64,000 bases of DNA from VAYN01 sp963702075 (GCA_963702075.1 OY969703.1:992001-1056000), one strand, 5' to 3'. Positions 1-7,517 are shown, numbered from the stretch's first letter. The notes: a model not told the origin generated them from the letters alone. Translations and numbers: made by a program.

Positions 1-259
1 GCGGCCGGGGCGCTGCGTGCAACAGCGACACCCGGCCTGGCAACGAAAGGACGGTTTAGGCCCTTCCGATGCGTCGAGCAAACCTATCCGGCGTCACCCG
101 GTCTTCACGACCTTCACGGCGGGGAGCACCTCGCCTGCGATGTCGATCCTCACTGAGCCTCACCCCCTTTCGACAGTCTGTCCAGTTAGAGAGTGACGAC
201 GGCCCCCGACGGCTTAAATTAGTTGGCGATCGGGCCTATGAACAGATACATTTGAGCCG
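1..259. other. Left-edge stretch without a supported gene
   Basis: I see no convincing coding region here. Short open frames exist but are arginine-rich and look like GC-rich noise. The sequence matches neither the right-end integrase junction near 20909-20940 nor the first half of the disrupted gene at 20931, so the element's left attachment site is probably left of the window. Confidence 0.4.
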
Positions 260-859
260 ATGAAGGGCGCGGCACTTCGAGGGGCATCCGAGAATCGCAT
301 GCTTGCGATGGGCCACACGCTGCGCGCCGATGCCTTCAAAATCCTGACGCAGCGCGATGCCAGCCCTTCCGAGATCACCCGCCAACTTGGACTGCCAGCG
401 AGGGAACTGAACAAGGTCACGTATCACGTGAAGCACCTAGTCGAACTCGGCTGCGCAGAAGTTGTGGGCGAGCGCCGGGAGCCCGGGCGTCCCCCGGCGA
501 CGGTCTACAAAGCCACGGAACGATCGATCATTGAGATGGGCGAGTGGGACAGGTTCAAGGAGGAGAACCCCCTACTCGCAGATCACATCTTGGTGGAGGC
601 AATGCAGACCCAGCTTTCGGACTACTCGCACGCCCTTGAGGGTGGAACCGTAGGAGACGACGAAAACTTCCACATGACCAGCACTCGGCGCGTCGTCGAT
701 CTGCAGGGCCTAATGGATGGCCTCGAGCTAAAAGAAGACCACCGCCGCCGCATGGATGAAATTGAGCGCGAATCTGCTGAACGGCGAGCAGACGACGGCT
801 CAGATGCGATTCCGGTCTCGGACTTCCTTGGCTTCTTCAAGATGCCTTCCGGCAAGTGA
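260..859 (+). CDS. ArsR-like winged-helix transcriptional regulator
   Basis: This is a 199-residue predicted DNA-binding protein. Residues about 15-75 form a winged helix of the ArsR/MarR type, with the typical segments SPSEITRQLGLP and VTYHVKHLVELGC followed by a wing and VYKAT. The remaining ~120 residues resemble the C-terminal region of the host regulator at 63085-63705, including an FxM/FTW-like strand and a late LGFF/LAGFE motif. It therefore looks like an element-borne copy of a host-lineage regulator family. No strong ribosome-binding site precedes the ATG at 260; starts at 299 or 308 are possible. Its target is unknown; proximity to the repressor pair suggests a role in controlling the element. 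Confidence 0.75.
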   Translation: MKGAALRGASENRMLAMGHTLRADAFKILTQRDASPSEITRQLGLPARELNKVTYHVKHLVELGCAEVVGERREPGRPPATVYKATERSIIEMGEWDRFKEENPLLADHILVEAMQTQLSDYSHALEGGTVGDDENFHMTSTRRVVDLQGLMDGLELKEDHRRRMDEIERESAERRADDGSDAIPVSDFLGFFKMPSGK

Positions 860-978
860 GCGTACTCAAGACTTGACAAGTAGCTCGACCGTTCGGGAGC
901 CTGCCCAATCGACAGAATCCGAGCGGTGGGTATCGCTGCATTGAGTAGCACCCGCCTGCGCGACGAAGGGGAGATCGA

Positions 979-1212
979 GTGCGGCAGGGGGAGTGCGGGG
1001 AGGCCGGCGGAAGCGGGGTCGAGCGGAAGGAGCTAGACGGATTCTTGGCCGATGTTCGTCAACTCCGGAAGCGGCTCGATCCCGCTTCGGCCTGGCAGCC
1101 CACTCTAGAGGTGCTCGAAGAAGAGGTTGAAGCGGGTCAGCCCTTCGTCTTCAAGGTCGCCTTCGCTTCGTCGAGCAGGTCGAAGAGCGATACCCCCGTC
1201 GTGTCCTCGTAG
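979..1212 (+). CDS. Possible small hypothetical protein
   Basis: A GTG-started frame of 77 residues follows a good AAGGGGA ribosome-binding site at about 965-972. It is helical and charged up to residue 55. Its last 76 bp overlap the oppositely oriented HTH gene ending at 1137, and that part reads as low-complexity serine, so the frame may be partly or wholly spurious. I recognise no family. Confidence 0.3.
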   Translation: MRQGECGEAGGSGVERKELDGFLADVRQLRKRLDPASAWQPTLEVLEEEVEAGQPFVFKVAFASSSRSKSDTPVVSS

Positions 1213-1379
1213 GCTTGGAGGATCTCGCTGAGGGCGATGAACGTCCGGCCGTCCTCGAACTTGCGGATCGTGTCTTCGGTCTTGTTGACCTGGCCCGCGA
1301 CCACGCTACGGCTGATGCCGGCGTCTTCCCTTGCCTGCTTCGCTACGGCGGCAAGTGCGCCGACTAGACCGTTCTCCAC
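1137..1379 (-). CDS. XRE-family HTH repressor (CI-like, leftward)
   Basis: An 80-residue Cro/CI-type helix-turn-helix protein. The recognition core reads SRSVVAGQVNKTEDTIRKFE, with a following helix ending in LFDLLDEA. It starts at GTG 1379 and is divergent from another HTH gene at 1470, separated by 90 bp holding three operator-like repeats. That layout is the classic lysogeny switch, so this is the likeliest maintenance repressor. It lacks a peptidase domain, so it would not be a LexA/CI-type self-cleaving repressor. Which of the two HTH proteins maintains lysogeny is inference from orientation: the rightward gene heads the early operon and is therefore Cro-like. Confidence 0.8.
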   Translation of the reverse strand: MENGLVGALAAVAKQAREDAGISRSVVAGQVNKTEDTIRKFEDGRTFIALSEILQAYEDTTGVSLFDLLDEAKATLKTKG

Positions 1380-1416
1380 GGCTGCAACGGTAAACCAAAA
1401 TCGCCCAAGGCGGAAT

Positions 1417-1455
1417 AGTTCTAGAAAATAATTCTGGAATCTAGTTCTGGAATGT
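1417..1455. promoter_or_regulatory. Triple operator between divergent HTH genes
   Basis: Three 13-bp direct repeats lie end to end at 1417-1429, 1430-1442 and 1443-1455. Each contains the dyad TTCTRGAA at 1419, 1432 and 1445. The spacing is exactly 13 bp twice. The first core, TTCTAGAA, is a perfect palindrome; the other two are TTCTGGAA. The block sits in an A+T-rich gap between the divergent repressor and Cro-like genes, where a three-site operator is expected. Repressor binding is inference. Confidence 0.75.
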
Positions 1456-1469
1456 GTTACGGTTGATCC

Positions 1470-1703
1470 ATGATCGACCCCCCGACCAACCGGCTTGCCG
1501 AGGCCATGGAGGCCGCAGGCAAGTCTCGGAGCGAAGTCGCCTCCGCCGTCGGTCGCACCGAAGACACCGTTCGGAAGTGGGCCAACGGGGCGACCATTCC
1601 GGCCGACCTCGCGCCGACGGTTGCCAAGTTGCTCGGAGTCGGGCCGGGCTACCTCATGGGCTGGGACCGCATCCCGGCTACCACGGGGGAGGCGGCGGCG
1701 TGA
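1470..1703 (+). CDS. XRE-family HTH protein (Cro-like, rightward)
   Basis: A 77-residue Cro/CI-type helix-turn-helix protein with the core SRSEVASAVGRTEDTVRKWA followed by PADLAPTVAKLLGV, a standard XRE pattern. Its turn segment GRTEDTVRK closely resembles NKTEDTIRK in the divergent repressor, so the two probably recognise the same repeats at 1417-1455. The ATG lies only 14 bp after the last repeat, so the leader is short and occupied operators would block transcription. It heads the long rightward operon, and its stop overlaps the next GTG by four bases. A Cro or excisionase-like role is likely; position favours Cro. Confidence 0.8.
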   Translation: MIDPPTNRLAEAMEAAGKSRSEVASAVGRTEDTVRKWANGATIPADLAPTVAKLLGVGPGYLMGWDRIPATTGEAAA

Positions 1704-1921
1704 AAAAGGTTCTTCTGATCGACGGTCCTTACAAGGGAGCCGAACCGGAAGTCAGCGGCACTGGCACCTTGCTCATAGAGGGCGACTTCAGCGACGGCTC
1801 TGGGCGGTCCGAGGACGGAGCGATGGCCCGCTACCGGCCTACCCGCGACAAGAGCCAGTACCGCTTCAAAGGCTGGAGCAAAGACGTGATTCGCCTTCCA
1901 CTTCCCGGGGCGGCCAACTGA
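1700..1921 (+). CDS. Small hypothetical phage protein
   Basis: A 73-residue protein starting at a GTG that overlaps the previous stop (GTGA). It begins KKVLLIDGPYKG and is mostly beta and charged, with no recognised family. Four-base overlaps on both sides support translation. Confidence 0.6.
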   Translation: MKKVLLIDGPYKGAEPEVSGTGTLLIEGDFSDGSGRSEDGAMARYRPTRDKSQYRFKGWSKDVIRLPLPGAAN

Positions 1922-2019
1922 TGCGCGACCACCTCCTCATTCGGATCTTCCTTGCTTGGACATTGGCCCCGCTGGTCTTCGTCCTGACCCAGTTCTTCCT
2001 GCTCGGGGCGGCCGCCTGA
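1921..2019 (+). CDS. 32-residue single-span membrane peptide
   Basis: The ATG at 1921 overlaps the preceding stop (TGATG) and the frame ends at 2019, overlapping the next ATG in the same way. The peptide has a short charged start (MRDHLL) and then a continuous hydrophobic segment of about 24 residues, so it should be one membrane span. No family is recognised. Confidence 0.5.
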   Translation: MRDHLLIRIFLAWTLAPLVFVLTQFFLLGAAA

Positions 2020-2261
2020 TGGCCTACGCCGTAGAAATCTCCTACACCCGGGGTGGACCCTCAGCTCGCTACCCCGACCAGTGCATCCCTTGCGAGACGG
2101 TCGAGGACGCAGCGCAGGTCTTCGAGTCAGAGGCCGAACCGAATCGCCCGCTCGCCGAGATCGTCGAAGAACTGAGCCTCGAGGGCAAGGTCGAGTACGA
2201 GGAAGACGGCCACCCTTGGCGGCGCATCACCGTGCAGGAGCTGGCGGAGGTGAGCGCATGA
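2019..2261 (+). CDS. Small acidic hypothetical protein
   Basis: 80 residues, acidic, with a beta-rich start (MAYAVEISYTRGG) and alternating helices. The start overlaps the preceding stop (TGATG) and the stop overlaps the next start (ATGA). No family is recognised. Confidence 0.6.
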   Translation: MAYAVEISYTRGGPSARYPDQCIPCETVEDAAQVFESEAEPNRPLAEIVEELSLEGKVEYEEDGHPWRRITVQELAEVSA

Positions 2262-2494
2262 GCCCGACCACCGCTAGGGACCGCGCGCGTCGCCATGCCG
2301 AGCGGGGCCACCTCTGTTCATGCGGCAAGATCGTCCACGGCAACGGTGCGAAGTACCAGCACCGAGAGATGCACCGACGTGCCGAAGACGGGCACCGCTA
2401 CGTCAGGCTGGAGCACTATCGCGAGTTGTTCCCCGACTACGTCGGTGGGCCTTCTGATCGTCGGGTCCGCGGCCCACGGGAGCAGGGGAGATGA
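2258..2494 (+). CDS. Small putative zinc-binding protein
   Basis: A 78-residue basic protein with a single C2H2-like finger: CSCGKIVHG followed by HREMH, with a CxC pair and histidines spaced as in short zinc fingers. The ATG overlaps the upstream stop. Nucleic-acid binding is plausible but unproven. Confidence 0.55.
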   Translation: MSPTTARDRARRHAERGHLCSCGKIVHGNGAKYQHREMHRRAEDGHRYVRLEHYRELFPDYVGGPSDRRVRGPREQGR

Positions 2495-2733
2495 TCGCCG
2501 CGATCTCACCCCCCCCCGAGGGCTACGCCTTCATCGTCGCCGCGCTCTTGGCCATCTGCACCGTCACCCTCTTCATCCTTGTCGCCGCGGCGAGCACGGA
2601 GTTGAACCGCTACCGGGCCCGCCGCCGCTTCTTCGAAGAGGTCGAGCGCTTCAGGGACGAACTTGACGCCGAGCGGGATCTGGTGAAGGCGATCGGCCGC
2701 GTCCCGGTCGACGACAGGCGGTGGGCTGCCTGA
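2491..2733 (+). CDS. Small membrane protein with coiled-coil tail
   Basis: 80 residues. Residues about 11-35 are a strong membrane span (AFIVAALLAICTVTLFILVA), followed by a charged helix rich in R and E that looks like a short coiled coil. The ATG overlaps the upstream stop and the stop overlaps the next ATG. Confidence 0.6.
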   Translation: MIAAISPPPEGYAFIVAALLAICTVTLFILVAAASTELNRYRARRRFFEEVERFRDELDAERDLVKAIGRVPVDDRRWAA

Positions 2734-2840
2734 TGGCGCTCGCAGCTCTCATCGTCGCCGTCGTCGGCTTCTTCGCCGCGCTCGCCGACGTGCTCCGCCA
2801 GGCCGCCCGCCATCGCCAGGAGAACTGGGGCGGACGGTGA
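2733..2840 (+). CDS. 35-residue membrane peptide
   Basis: Starts at an ATG overlapping the previous stop (TGATG). The N-terminal 20 residues are hydrophobic (LAALIVAVVGFFAALA), followed by a basic tail. With the genes at 1921 and 2491 this makes three single-span proteins in under 1 kb, a pattern seen in holin or superinfection-exclusion loci, though nothing here proves that. Confidence 0.5.
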   Translation: MALAALIVAVVGFFAALADVLRQAARHRQENWGGR

Positions 2841-3238
2841 CCCACCGAGACTTGAAAAACAGCGGCCGCGGCGCTGACACGCCCGACCGCCCGAGCAACG
2901 GAGGTAGATCCGTGGCTGTGCCCAATGTAGTTGATATCGCCGAGGCGAGGGAGCGGTTAGACGGAGGAAAGAGAACGGCGCTCGCCGAGCTACTGGACCC
3001 GACGAAGCTCGAGGGCCGCTTCGATCTCGCAAGCGATGCCCACGATTCCGAGGAGGAGTTCAACCGCGAGATTGCCGAGGCGGTGCTGACCGAGCTCTCG
3101 GAGGTCCGCAGCGGCTACCTCTTCGCAATGAAGTACCTGGACCACCTCGGCGACCGCCTGCCCCATGTGGTTATCGGTGAACGGGTGAACTCGCTGGATG
3201 ACCTCTGCCATGTGCTGAAGGAGCGGTGGGGACTGTGA
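2837..3238 (+). CDS. Hypothetical protein upstream of bet
   Basis: 133 residues from a GTG overlapping the preceding stop. An internal GTG at 2912 is preceded by a strong GGAGGT site at 2900-2905 and would give a 108-residue protein; it may be the true start, because the first 25 residues are low-complexity. The remainder is helical and acidic and ends just inside bet. It sits where phages often encode single-strand-binding or host-nuclease-inhibitor proteins, but I recognise no motif. Confidence 0.6.
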   Translation: MTHRDLKNSGRGADTPDRPSNGGRSVAVPNVVDIAEARERLDGGKRTALAELLDPTKLEGRFDLASDAHDSEEEFNREIAEAVLTELSEVRSGYLFAMKYLDHLGDRLPHVVIGERVNSLDDLCHVLKERWGL

Positions 3239-4176
3239 GCAGCGCCGAGGTTCTCGCTCCCTCCAGCAACGGCAACGGCGGGTCGCCCCCTCGTCAGCTG
3301 ACCGATGAGCAACTGGCGCTGATCAAGCGCACGATCTGCAAGCCGAAAAACCGCGAAGCGACCGACGACGAGCTGACGCTGTTTCAGTACCAGTGCGAAC
3401 GAACCGGGCTCGACCCGTTCGACAAGCAGATCTACGCGATCTTCCGCTGGAGCAAGCAGACCAAGCAGGAGGAAATGTCGATCCAGACCGGGATCGACGG
3501 CTTCCGCGCAATCGCTGAGCGGACCGGTCAGTACATCGGGCAGGACGGGCCGTTCTGGTGCGACGCCGACGGCCAATGGACCGACACCTGGCTCAGCGAG
3601 TCGAGGCCGAAGGCGGCGAGGGTCGTTGTCAAGAAGCTGATCAACGGAGTGGTGGGGGAGTTCCCCGCGGTCGCCCACTTCTCTGAGTTCGTGCCGCTCT
3701 ACGACGGCAAGCCGCTCGGGCTCTGGGGGCCGATGCCGGCGCACATGATCGCGAAGTGCGCCGAGGCGCTAGCACTGCGCAAGGCGTTCCCCAAGGAGAT
3801 CTCAGGGCTCTACATCAAGGAGGAGATGGAGCAGGCCGACGTGGCCGAGATGGCGGCGCGGCACGAGGGAGTCTCCACCGTCCCCGCGAAGAGCGCGGGC
3901 GAGTTGTCACCGCCGAGCGACGAGGTGCCCGGCGAGCCTCTGGATCCCGAACGCGCGGAGAAGATCGTCGGGGGGTTCAAAGCGCTGAAGCTCTCCTACG
4001 GCCGAATCGGAACCCTGCTCGCCACGTGCGGAATCAACGGCCTGCGGGCGGCGTCCCAAAAAGCAGTGCTGGAGCGGATCGCGTCGCTCACCGAGGAGCA
4101 GGCCGACAAGCTTGAGGCCGCGCTGGAGCGGGTCGCCCAGGACGATTCAGCGGAGGCGGCGAACCGCGATGCCTGA
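3235..4176 (+). CDS. bet: Phage recombination protein Bet (RecT/Redβ family)
   Basis: Single-strand annealing protein, 313 residues. It pairs complementary DNA strands during phage replication and recombination together with an exonuclease. Family features include the start LIKRTICKPKNREATDDEL, the conserved FQYQCERTGLDPFDKQIYAI block, SIQTGIDGFRAIAERTG, and the late GPMPAHMIAKCAEALALRKAFP segment typical of Bet. The C-terminal ~110 residues are a charged linker and a helical tail. I chose GTG 3235 because it overlaps the upstream stop (GTGA); GTG 3226 is an alternative. The exonuclease gene follows with an 8-bp overlap, the usual two-gene recombination module. Confidence 0.93.
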   Translation: MSSAEVLAPSSNGNGGSPPRQLTDEQLALIKRTICKPKNREATDDELTLFQYQCERTGLDPFDKQIYAIFRWSKQTKQEEMSIQTGIDGFRAIAERTGQYIGQDGPFWCDADGQWTDTWLSESRPKAARVVVKKLINGVVGEFPAVAHFSEFVPLYDGKPLGLWGPMPAHMIAKCAEALALRKAFPKEISGLYIKEEMEQADVAEMAARHEGVSTVPAKSAGELSPPSDEVPGEPLDPERAEKIVGGFKALKLSYGRIGTLLATCGINGLRAASQKAVLERIASLTEEQADKLEAALERVAQDDSAEAANRDA

Positions 4177-5074
4177 CGGTCAGCGCGTCGACCTTCCTAG
4201 CGGCGACTCCCTCTGGTTCTACGAGGAGGACCACTCCTACTGGCGGCACAACGAGGAGACGGGCGCTCGTGGCCGACGCCTTTCCGGCGTAACCACCGTC
4301 TGCAAGCCGCTCGACTACAACCCGGAGAACCTGATCCGCTGGGCCGCCGAGACCCAATGCAAGGGGATCGCCGAACTGTACCTGCGCGAGCCGGGTGAGT
4401 ACCTGCATTGGTTGACCGATCCAGCGCTCATGTGGAGGCGCCTGAACGATGAGGGCCTGACCTACGACAAGGTCCGCGACCTCGCCGGCGACCAGGGCAC
4501 GAACGTCCACGTCCTCGCCTTCGAGGCGTTGGCGGGCGGTCTACCCGGCCTGGACTTCGACGGGCTCGACGATCGCGAGAAACGGCTTGCCGCCGCGGTT
4601 GCGTCCTTCTGGTTCGACCACGACCCCTCCGCTTCTCAGGTCGAGCAGGTGGTGTACTCGGAGCGCCTTGGTGTCGCCGGTCGCCTCGACTTCCGTGGCC
4701 GCCTCGGCGCCATCTGCAGCAATCCGATCTGCGCCTGCCAAGGGACCGACGGCCTGTTCGGGGTCATCGACCTGAAGACGGGTGGGTTCATCTCCTGTGC
4801 AGCCCACGCTCAGGTGGGCGGTGGCTACCCGCTGCTCGCCGAGGAATCCGGTTTCGGGGAGTCCAACTGGTCAGCGATTCTCCAGGTCTTCGACGACGGG
4901 CGCTACGAGTTCTTCCGCGCCGAGGGATCGCCGGAGGCATTTGAGTCCGCGGTCGAGGCCTATCGCGCCGCCGGGAAGATCAACGGCGCGGCTGCGAAGG
5001 CGCGAGAGGCCCGGAAGACCGCCCGCGAAATGGACCAACAGATCGCCGGCGCGGTCAAGGAGCTGGTCGGCTGA
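4169..5074 (+). CDS. PD-(D/E)XK exonuclease, Bet partner
   Basis: A 301-residue nuclease of the RecB/Cas4/lambda-exonuclease superfamily. The catalytic core is visible as RLGVAGRLDF (motif II aspartate) and, after a cysteine-containing insertion, GVIDLKTG (motif III, D-x-K), with a later glutamine/tyrosine-rich helix. The central insertion holds CSNPICACQG, which could bind zinc or mark an Fe-S-like site as in Cas4 relatives; four suitable cysteines are not obvious, so I do not claim a cluster. It would resect double-stranded ends to give the 3' strands bound by Bet. The start at 4169 overlaps the bet stop. Confidence 0.85.
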   Translation: MPDGQRVDLPSGDSLWFYEEDHSYWRHNEETGARGRRLSGVTTVCKPLDYNPENLIRWAAETQCKGIAELYLREPGEYLHWLTDPALMWRRLNDEGLTYDKVRDLAGDQGTNVHVLAFEALAGGLPGLDFDGLDDREKRLAAAVASFWFDHDPSASQVEQVVYSERLGVAGRLDFRGRLGAICSNPICACQGTDGLFGVIDLKTGGFISCAAHAQVGGGYPLLAEESGFGESNWSAILQVFDDGRYEFFRAEGSPEAFESAVEAYRAAGKINGAAAKAREARKTAREMDQQIAGAVKELVG

Positions 5075-5364
5075 TGGCGGGGGAGCTGAGAAAAGCCTTA
5101 GAGGTACTGAATGGCCGCAAGGAAGCGATCCGAGACGGCCGCGACGAGTTCACGGTTGCCGACCAGGAGTTCGGTGCTCTTCTTAGCGGCTTCGACCTTG
5201 ACCTCCGCGAAGTTGCCAGGCTCACCTACGGGGCGGTTGAGAGCCACCAGGCGTTGCTTGCGGCGGGCGCCCAGTTCCCCGGTGTAATCACCGCCGCGAC
5301 CATCGACGGCCTAGTCCTCGGGTTGCTCGTTTCACGCGAGCGCCAGAAAGCCGAGGCGTCCTGA
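5074..5364 (+). CDS. Hypothetical phage protein
   Basis: 96 residues, alpha-helical, with a C-terminal hydrophobic helix (VITAATIDGLVLGLLVS). It lies between the exonuclease and a winged-helix gene and is coupled to both by TGATG overlaps. No family is recognised. Confidence 0.65.
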   Translation: MAGELRKALEVLNGRKEAIRDGRDEFTVADQEFGALLSGFDLDLREVARLTYGAVESHQALLAAGAQFPGVITAATIDGLVLGLLVSRERQKAEAS

Positions 5365-5753
5365 TGCCCCGCCCCGACTTCCCCGACCCGATCTTCCTGG
5401 TCGACAAAAGCACCTCGGACACCCCTTCCCTGGAGCTGATCACCGACCACCAAACCGCCAAGAACTTCCCCTACCGCCTCCGCTACAAGTCAGCACCCGA
5501 GCACGGAGTTGACTGGGAGCGGGTGGCGCGGGCGGAAACGCACGTGCTCAGGGTCTCGATCCTCGAGGCCCTTGCCGCGAACGGTGGCAGTGTGCGCTCG
5601 CCGGCTGATCTCGCCCGGGAGTGGGGGCTAGACGTGAACAGCGTCGCTTACCACGTCAGGGAGCTGCAGAAGAAGGACCTGATCAAGCTCGTGGACTCCC
5701 GTCCTAGGCGTGGGGCGCTGGAGCACTTCTATGGGCTGGCGGGGGGCGAGTGA
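5364..5753 (+). CDS. Winged-helix (ArsR-like) DNA-binding protein
   Basis: 129 residues. After a ~55-residue N-terminal arm the protein contains a full winged helix: HVLRVSILEALAANGG, SPADLAREWGLDVNSVAYHV, RELQKKDLIKLV and a wing ending LEHFYGL. This matches the N-terminal domain of the host regulators at 63085-63705 and 54902-55609 but lacks their C-terminal domain. It may be a trimmed, captured host-type regulator used on element promoters. Confidence 0.8.
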   Translation: MPRPDFPDPIFLVDKSTSDTPSLELITDHQTAKNFPYRLRYKSAPEHGVDWERVARAETHVLRVSILEALAANGGSVRSPADLAREWGLDVNSVAYHVRELQKKDLIKLVDSRPRRGALEHFYGLAGGE

Positions 5754-6205
5754 GGACCGTGGATCGGTTCACGGCCCGCCGAATCTTCGAGCGCGAAGGA
5801 GAGCGGATCGCGCAGGTACGCGACACGCTCGCTGGGCGCGACCTCTACATCAGTCGTGCCGAGGGGGTCTTCGTTCACTGGGATCGCCTTGGGGTTCTGG
5901 TCGCCGATCCGGAATTGCGACTCGTCGCGGCCAAAGCCCTCAACGGCAGCGCGGGCCGGAGGGGCCGAACGGCTCGGCGGTCACCCGCGCAGCGCCCTGA
6001 CTTGGCGGACCGTCGTCGCCAGAATCGGCAGCGAGTCGCCGGGGGAGTTCGTCCTGCGGTCATTCAACCGGTGGAGAGGCTGCCTCGCTCATGCCGCAAA
6101 TGCGAAAAGCCGTTCGTCCCAAAGGGTCCGACGTCAAAGGTGTGCCCGACCTGCAAGTCCGAGGCCGGACGGCAGCAGGCGATCCAGAAACAGGTGGCAG
6201 CGTGA
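5750..6205 (+). CDS. Zinc-ribbon hypothetical protein
   Basis: 151 residues. The first 65 residues are ordered and mixed alpha/beta. A basic linker follows, then a CxxC-x11-CxxC zinc ribbon near the C-terminus (RKCEKPFV and VCPTCKSE). GTGA overlaps link both neighbours. A DNA- or RNA-binding accessory role is likely from the ribbon; no specific function can be given. Confidence 0.65.
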   Translation: MRTVDRFTARRIFEREGERIAQVRDTLAGRDLYISRAEGVFVHWDRLGVLVADPELRLVAAKALNGSAGRRGRTARRSPAQRPDLADRRRQNRQRVAGGVRPAVIQPVERLPRSCRKCEKPFVPKGPTSKVCPTCKSEAGRQQAIQKQVAA

Positions 6206-6720
6206 CCACCCGTCTCATGAACTGCGGCGTGTGCAAGCACGCCTGGGAGGTCCCCGCCGAGAAGCCGACGGCTCCCGTCGCCTGTCCGGAATGTGACGCC
6301 CATGTCTGCGCCTGCGGGTGCGGGGAAGACCTCGCCGACATGCGCGCCCACGCTCTCTACAAGGGGCGTGCCTGCGCCGTGGCGCTCGCCAGGGCGGGGT
6401 ACGCGACTACGCGGGCCGCAAAGGCGAACAGAAACCGAACTGGCGCCAGCGTCCACTCCCTCGATGACGCCCGAAGGGCCAAGCCGAAGGAACTGACCGA
6501 CTGTGACCGGATCGCCATCGCCCTGAAGGCCCGCGGCTCAGCAGGCATCCACTCCCACGAGATCCGCAAGCTGGGTCTCTCAGGCCACCCCTCGATGCGG
6601 ATCTCAGAACTGGAAGAACGGGGCTACGTAATCGAGCACACCCGTGAGTTCAAAGGCCGGCGCCCAGGAGTCCGCTACACGCTGATCTCTGAGCCGGGTG
6701 AATTGGCGAAGGCCGCGTAG
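6202..6720 (+). CDS. Zinc-finger plus winged-helix protein
   Basis: 172 residues from a GTG overlapping the previous stop. The N-terminus has paired cysteines (CGVCKHAW, CPECDAHVCACGCG) suited to one or two zinc sites. The C-terminal ~75 residues form a probable winged helix (DRIAIALKARGSAGIHSHEI, HPSMRISELEERGYVIEH, VRYTL). The domain order suggests a sequence-specific DNA-binding protein. It sits directly upstream of the putative replication initiator and could assist it or regulate it. Confidence 0.7.
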   Translation: MTTRLMNCGVCKHAWEVPAEKPTAPVACPECDAHVCACGCGEDLADMRAHALYKGRACAVALARAGYATTRAAKANRNRTGASVHSLDDARRAKPKELTDCDRIAIALKARGSAGIHSHEIRKLGLSGHPSMRISELEERGYVIEHTREFKGRRPGVRYTLISEPGELAKAA

Positions 6721-7517
6721 TGAGCCGTGCCGTGCCGACGCTCGCCAGAACCCGCACCCGCCCGCGTCGGCGACTCCGCACCCGTGGATGTCAGGGGCGC
6801 CCACCGGTGAGCCTCGACCTGCAGAAGCAGATTTGGGATGACCCCGAGCCGAAAGGCGCGGCGCTAACGGTGTTCCTACTGCTGGCGAGCTACGTCCCTC
6901 ACGAGCGCTGGAAGCGCGGTGACGCTCCGCTCGCGTGGCCGTCTCAGAACACGATCGCTCGCAAATGTAACTGCCAGCGCAGCACCGTCCAGCTCGCGCT
7001 AGAGGAGCTACAGAGGCTCGGCAAGATCAGAGACACCGGTATGCGGAAAACCCGGCGCTCGGTGGTGTGGGAGCTATACCCGCCCGACGATCTCCCGGAC
7101 ACGAAGACGGGGGCCGAACTGGCCGAAGAGTTCGAGCGTGGGGAATTGACCGATGAGGAGTCAGGTCATGACCTGACCGATGGTGAGTCAGGTAGGGGAG
7201 TCGCCGACGCTGACTTGACCGATCCTGGGAAGGACTTGACCGATCCTGGGAAGGACTTGACCGATGAGGAGTCAGGTACCGGACCGATTATCAGGCACAA
7301 GAGAGAAGTAGAGACTCAAGCAATAGAAAGTGATGTTGGAGAGATGCGGGCGCGCGCAGGCGCGCGCATTTCAGGTGAAGGTGAGGATCTGTCGGGGGAG
7401 TTGGCGGATGTCGAGGAGCTGCTGGAAAGCCGACCGCATGATCAACTCCTAACTCGCCGCCGGGATGAATTGCGGGCCGAGCTTGAGCCGGTCGCAATCG
7501 GAGGTGGGGGCCGGTGA
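6720..7517 (+). CDS. Putative replication initiator (lambda-O-like), helix-turn-helix
   Basis: 265 residues. An HTH_36-type winged helix spans about 30-125 (KGAALTVFLLLASYV, WPSQNTIARKCNCQRSTVQL, ALEELQRLGKIRDTG, SVVWELYPP), as in phage replication proteins of the O or DnaD kind. The centre encodes repeated LTDEESG and LTDPGKD segments because the DNA there carries five iterons (7146-7265). The C-terminal ~50 residues are charged helix. GTG 6720 overlaps the previous stop; GTG 6807 would remove an arginine-rich low-complexity start and is a credible alternative. I infer that the N-terminal domain binds the iterons inside its own gene, as lambda O does. Confidence 0.7.
   Translation: MSRAVPTLARTRTRPRRRLRTRGCQGRPPVSLDLQKQIWDDPEPKGAALTVFLLLASYVPHERWKRGDAPLAWPSQNTIARKCNCQRSTVQLALEELQRLGKIRDTGMRKTRRSVVWELYPPDDLPDTKTGAELAEEFERGELTDEESGHDLTDGESGRGVADADLTDPGKDLTDPGKDLTDEESGTGPIIRHKREVETQAIESDVGEMRARAGARISGEGEDLSGELADVEELLESRPHDQLLTRRRDELRAELEPVAIGGGGR
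7146..7345. other. Candidate phage replication origin: iterons plus A+T-rich segment
   Basis: Five copies of YTGACCGAT lie at 7146, 7173, 7215, 7236 and 7257. The last three are exactly 21 bp apart and 7173-7215 is two periods. Two 21-bp units at 7212-7232 and 7233-7253 are identical. GAGTCAGGT recurs at 7158, 7185 and 7271, and 7160-7177 is a perfect 18-bp palindrome. Directly downstream, 7286-7346 is about 59% A+T by hand count and purine-rich, far richer in A+T than the surroundings. The order iterons, then A+T-rich DNA, inside the initiator gene matches the lambda origin. Confidence 0.6.

Noticed and set aside
1..259. Left attachment site of the element
   Set aside because: No match to the sequence around 20909-20945 and no Vps62-like coding upstream; the left end is probably outside the window.
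69..263. Small arginine-rich frame at the left edge
   Set aside because: No ribosome site, composition like random GC-rich sequence, and it overlaps the start of a better gene.
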